From positions 10,052-74,051 of the forward strand of contig JANPCR010000182.1 of the NCBI GenBank assembly GCA_031431035.1: a DNA stretch of 64,000 nucleotides. Direction: 5' to 3'. Both the position numbers and the translations under genes were made by a program. Below the pieces are notes generated by a model. The model did no database searches, was not told the DNA's origin, and saw only the letters and a program-made list of their open reading frames with translations. The first letter of the stretch is position 1, and every line of letters begins with the position of its first letter. The stretch is from JANYCG01 sp031431035. Lineage in GTDB: Bacteria; Pseudomonadota; Gammaproteobacteria; Burkholderiales; Burkholderiaceae_C. Shown here piece after piece: positions 62,914-64,000 of this stretch.

Positions 62914-63687
62914 ATGGCGAGATGGACTGCCTTCCAGCACACCCACGACTTTGAGTTTGACAGCGCGCGCTTGGCCAAAAACTGGAGCCGCCTGCACCAA
63001 TGCGACGCTGAACCGCTGCCCAAAAGCGATGAGGTTTTGCGTGCCTGGGCTTTGTTTCACTCAGGCCAGTTTCACCAGGCAGCCGAGGCGGGACTAAAAA
63101 CCGGCGGGGCTGGCATCTCTGTGGCCAATCGAGCAACCTGCATTTATGCCAATTATTTGGAACGCAAAGAAAAAACCCGCCTCGACCTGTTCCTGCAAGT
63201 CGTCCAACGCGCTGAAGCCCAGTTGGCGCAAGACCCCGATTGCGTGCCCGCCCACTACTACCTGGCCTACGCGCTAGGGCGTTACAGCCAAGGTATCAGC
63301 GTGGCCAAAGCCTTGGCCCAAGGGCTGGGCGGAAAAATCAAGTCGTCGCTTGAATCCACCATCAAACTGCAACCCAAACACGCCGACGCGCATGTAGCGT
63401 TGGGGGCGTTTCATGCAGAAGTGATTGACAAAGTGGGCGCACTGATTGGTGGCATGACCTATGGCGCTCGCAAAGACACGGGGTTGAAGCTGTTTCAGGA
63501 TGGCCTGAAGCTCAACCCTGGCTCGGCCATTGCCATGATCGAGTACGCCAATGCTCTGGTCATGCTGGAAGGTGACACCAAGTTAGGTGAGGCCACTCGG
63601 CTGTACGAGCAGGCCGCCCAAAGCAAACCCATGGATGCCACTGAGAGCCTGGATGTGGCGCTGGCGAAGGCTGAATTGGCGGATTGA
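62914..63687 (+). CDS. Tetratricopeptide-like hypothetical protein
   Basis: A 257-residue helical protein. Repeated helix pairs suggest TPR-type repeats: ALFHSGQFHQAAEAGLKTGG, AHYYLAYALGRYSQ, QPKHADAHVALGAFHAEVID, GLKLNPGSAIAMIEYANALV. No signal peptide. ATG 62914 is set by AAAGGAG eight bases upstream; an alternative ATG at 62893 overlaps the TetR stop. Probably in one operon with the TetR gene. No known function. Confidence 0.78.
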   Translation: MARWTAFQHTHDFEFDSARLAKNWSRLHQCDAEPLPKSDEVLRAWALFHSGQFHQAAEAGLKTGGAGISVANRATCIYANYLERKEKTRLDLFLQVVQRAEAQLAQDPDCVPAHYYLAYALGRYSQGISVAKALAQGLGGKIKSSLESTIKLQPKHADAHVALGAFHAEVIDKVGALIGGMTYGARKDTGLKLFQDGLKLNPGSAIAMIEYANALVMLEGDTKLGEATRLYEQAAQSKPMDATESLDVALAKAELAD

Positions 63688-63745
63688 AGGGCCACCCGCG
63701 GATTCAACGGCTGAATCAGCATGCAGGCAATTGCCACAATTGCTG

Positions 63746-63865
63746 TATTTGCTATTATTTATATAGCAAACTATTAAGTATATTAGAGAGCTAGAGCCCT
63801 TTTTTGTTCACATTTTCGAGAAAACAGGTGAATTTAGTCAAATTTACCACAAATGTGGTAAATTT
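63746..63865 (-). repeat. Modular palindrome repeat, copy 7 (type P3)
   Basis: On the minus strand: P3 palindrome, half-site AAATTTACCACA (63840-63865, one central mismatch), linker with GTGAACAAAAAA, core CTCTAGCTCTC (complement 63786-63796), then TTTGCTAT and ATAGCAAA arms (63763-63770 and 63748-63755, perfect). It begins 19 bp after the stop of the partial gene at the right edge, palindrome end first. Confidence 0.9.
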
Positions 63866-63884
63866 GGCCGAAATCTCGAGTTTG

Positions 63885-64000
63885 TCAATCTCCCCATGGC
63901 AGCATCAAGGTCACCATCGCCAGTTTCAAAAATTCAGGCTCGAATTCGTCAATGATGGCTTGGGGGTTGGGGCAAAGCTTGGCGTCGGTCATCACGCCAA
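63885..64000 (-). CDS. C-terminal end of an unidentified protein, 5' part outside the window
   Basis: Only the last 37 residues are visible, starting GVMTDAKLCPNPQAIIDEFE and ending MLPWGD, with TGA at 63885-63887. The arrangement (G-x-x-x-D then a short helix with P at its start) recalls the end of WS/DGAT proteins, compare GLIACRKAMPDLPELAKYM in the enzyme at 48.4 kb, but this is too short to decide. Frame and stop position just before a dispersed repeat support a real gene end. Confidence 0.5.
   Translation of the reverse strand, partial: GVMTDAKLCPNPQAIIDEFEPEFLKLAMVTLMLPWGD

Overview
The window is chromosomal DNA of a betaproteobacterium, most likely order Burkholderiales, family Comamonadaceae. 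This placement is inferred from the gene content and protein style: the ygfZ/mltG/tmk arrangement, tandem Liv transporters beside beta-oxidation genes, a phasin with a Lys/Ala-rich tail, fused isobutyryl-CoA mutase, SelO and DbpA. GC content is fairly high and genes are densely packed. I see no rRNA, tRNA, prophage, transposase gene or CRISPR array.

Layout. 1-4.6 kb: thymidylate kinase (cut by the left edge), mltG, divergent ygfZ, a thioesterase-acetyltransferase fusion, and membrane-anchored msrA. 4.6-10.9 kb: a Tat-exported beta-propeller protein, a repeat-rich gap, a broken kinase gene, a GST, trhO, a patatin with a repeat inserted in its reading frame, and an HDOD protein. 11-19.3 kb: tex, a 161-bp MITE, a DUF1223 protein, a FeeM-like N-acyltransferase, and a large GGDEF-EAL protein. 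19.3-38.1 kb: sixteen genes all on the minus strand form a catabolic cluster. It runs from an acyl-CoA ligase through a five-gene Liv-type ABC importer, a FadB/FadJ-like protein, an M20 peptidase, a thiolase, an acyl-CoA dehydrogenase, SDRs, a thioesterase, an MDR reductase and a GST. 38.2-48.2 kb: housekeeping and stress genes (selO, GNAT, lysE-like, msrB, yciB, bolA, parvulin, acyltransferase, M48 protease, slyX, dbpA). 48.4-64 kb: lipid storage and turnover (WS/DGAT acyltransferase, SDR, MBL-fold lipoprotein, icmF, a two-domain acyl-CoA reductase, phasin, patatin, TetR regulator), ending in a gene cut by the right edge.

Function. The catabolic cluster could import a carboxylate, activate it and beta-oxidise it. 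The right-hand part holds candidate parts for making and packaging neutral lipid: acyl-CoA reductase for alcohol, WS/DGAT for wax ester or triacylglycerol, phasin for granules, patatin for hydrolysis.

The most unusual feature is a dispersed repeat of about 120 bp, present seven times (near 6.9, 9.2, 25.9, 39.9, 43.8, 48.3 and 63.8 kb). Each copy has an identical 11-bp core, a TTTGCTAT/ATAGCAAA inverted repeat at one end, and at the other end one of three unrelated palindromes, as if that module were exchangeable. In five copies the palindrome end lies at, or within about 22 bp of, the stop codon of the gene reading into it. One copy is translated as about 45 residues inside a patatin, and another supplies the last residues of a GST. 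Three further small repeat families occur: a hairpin with a conserved 50-bp core and different arms, a palindromic MITE with CTAG duplications, and a GC-rich intergenic repeat.
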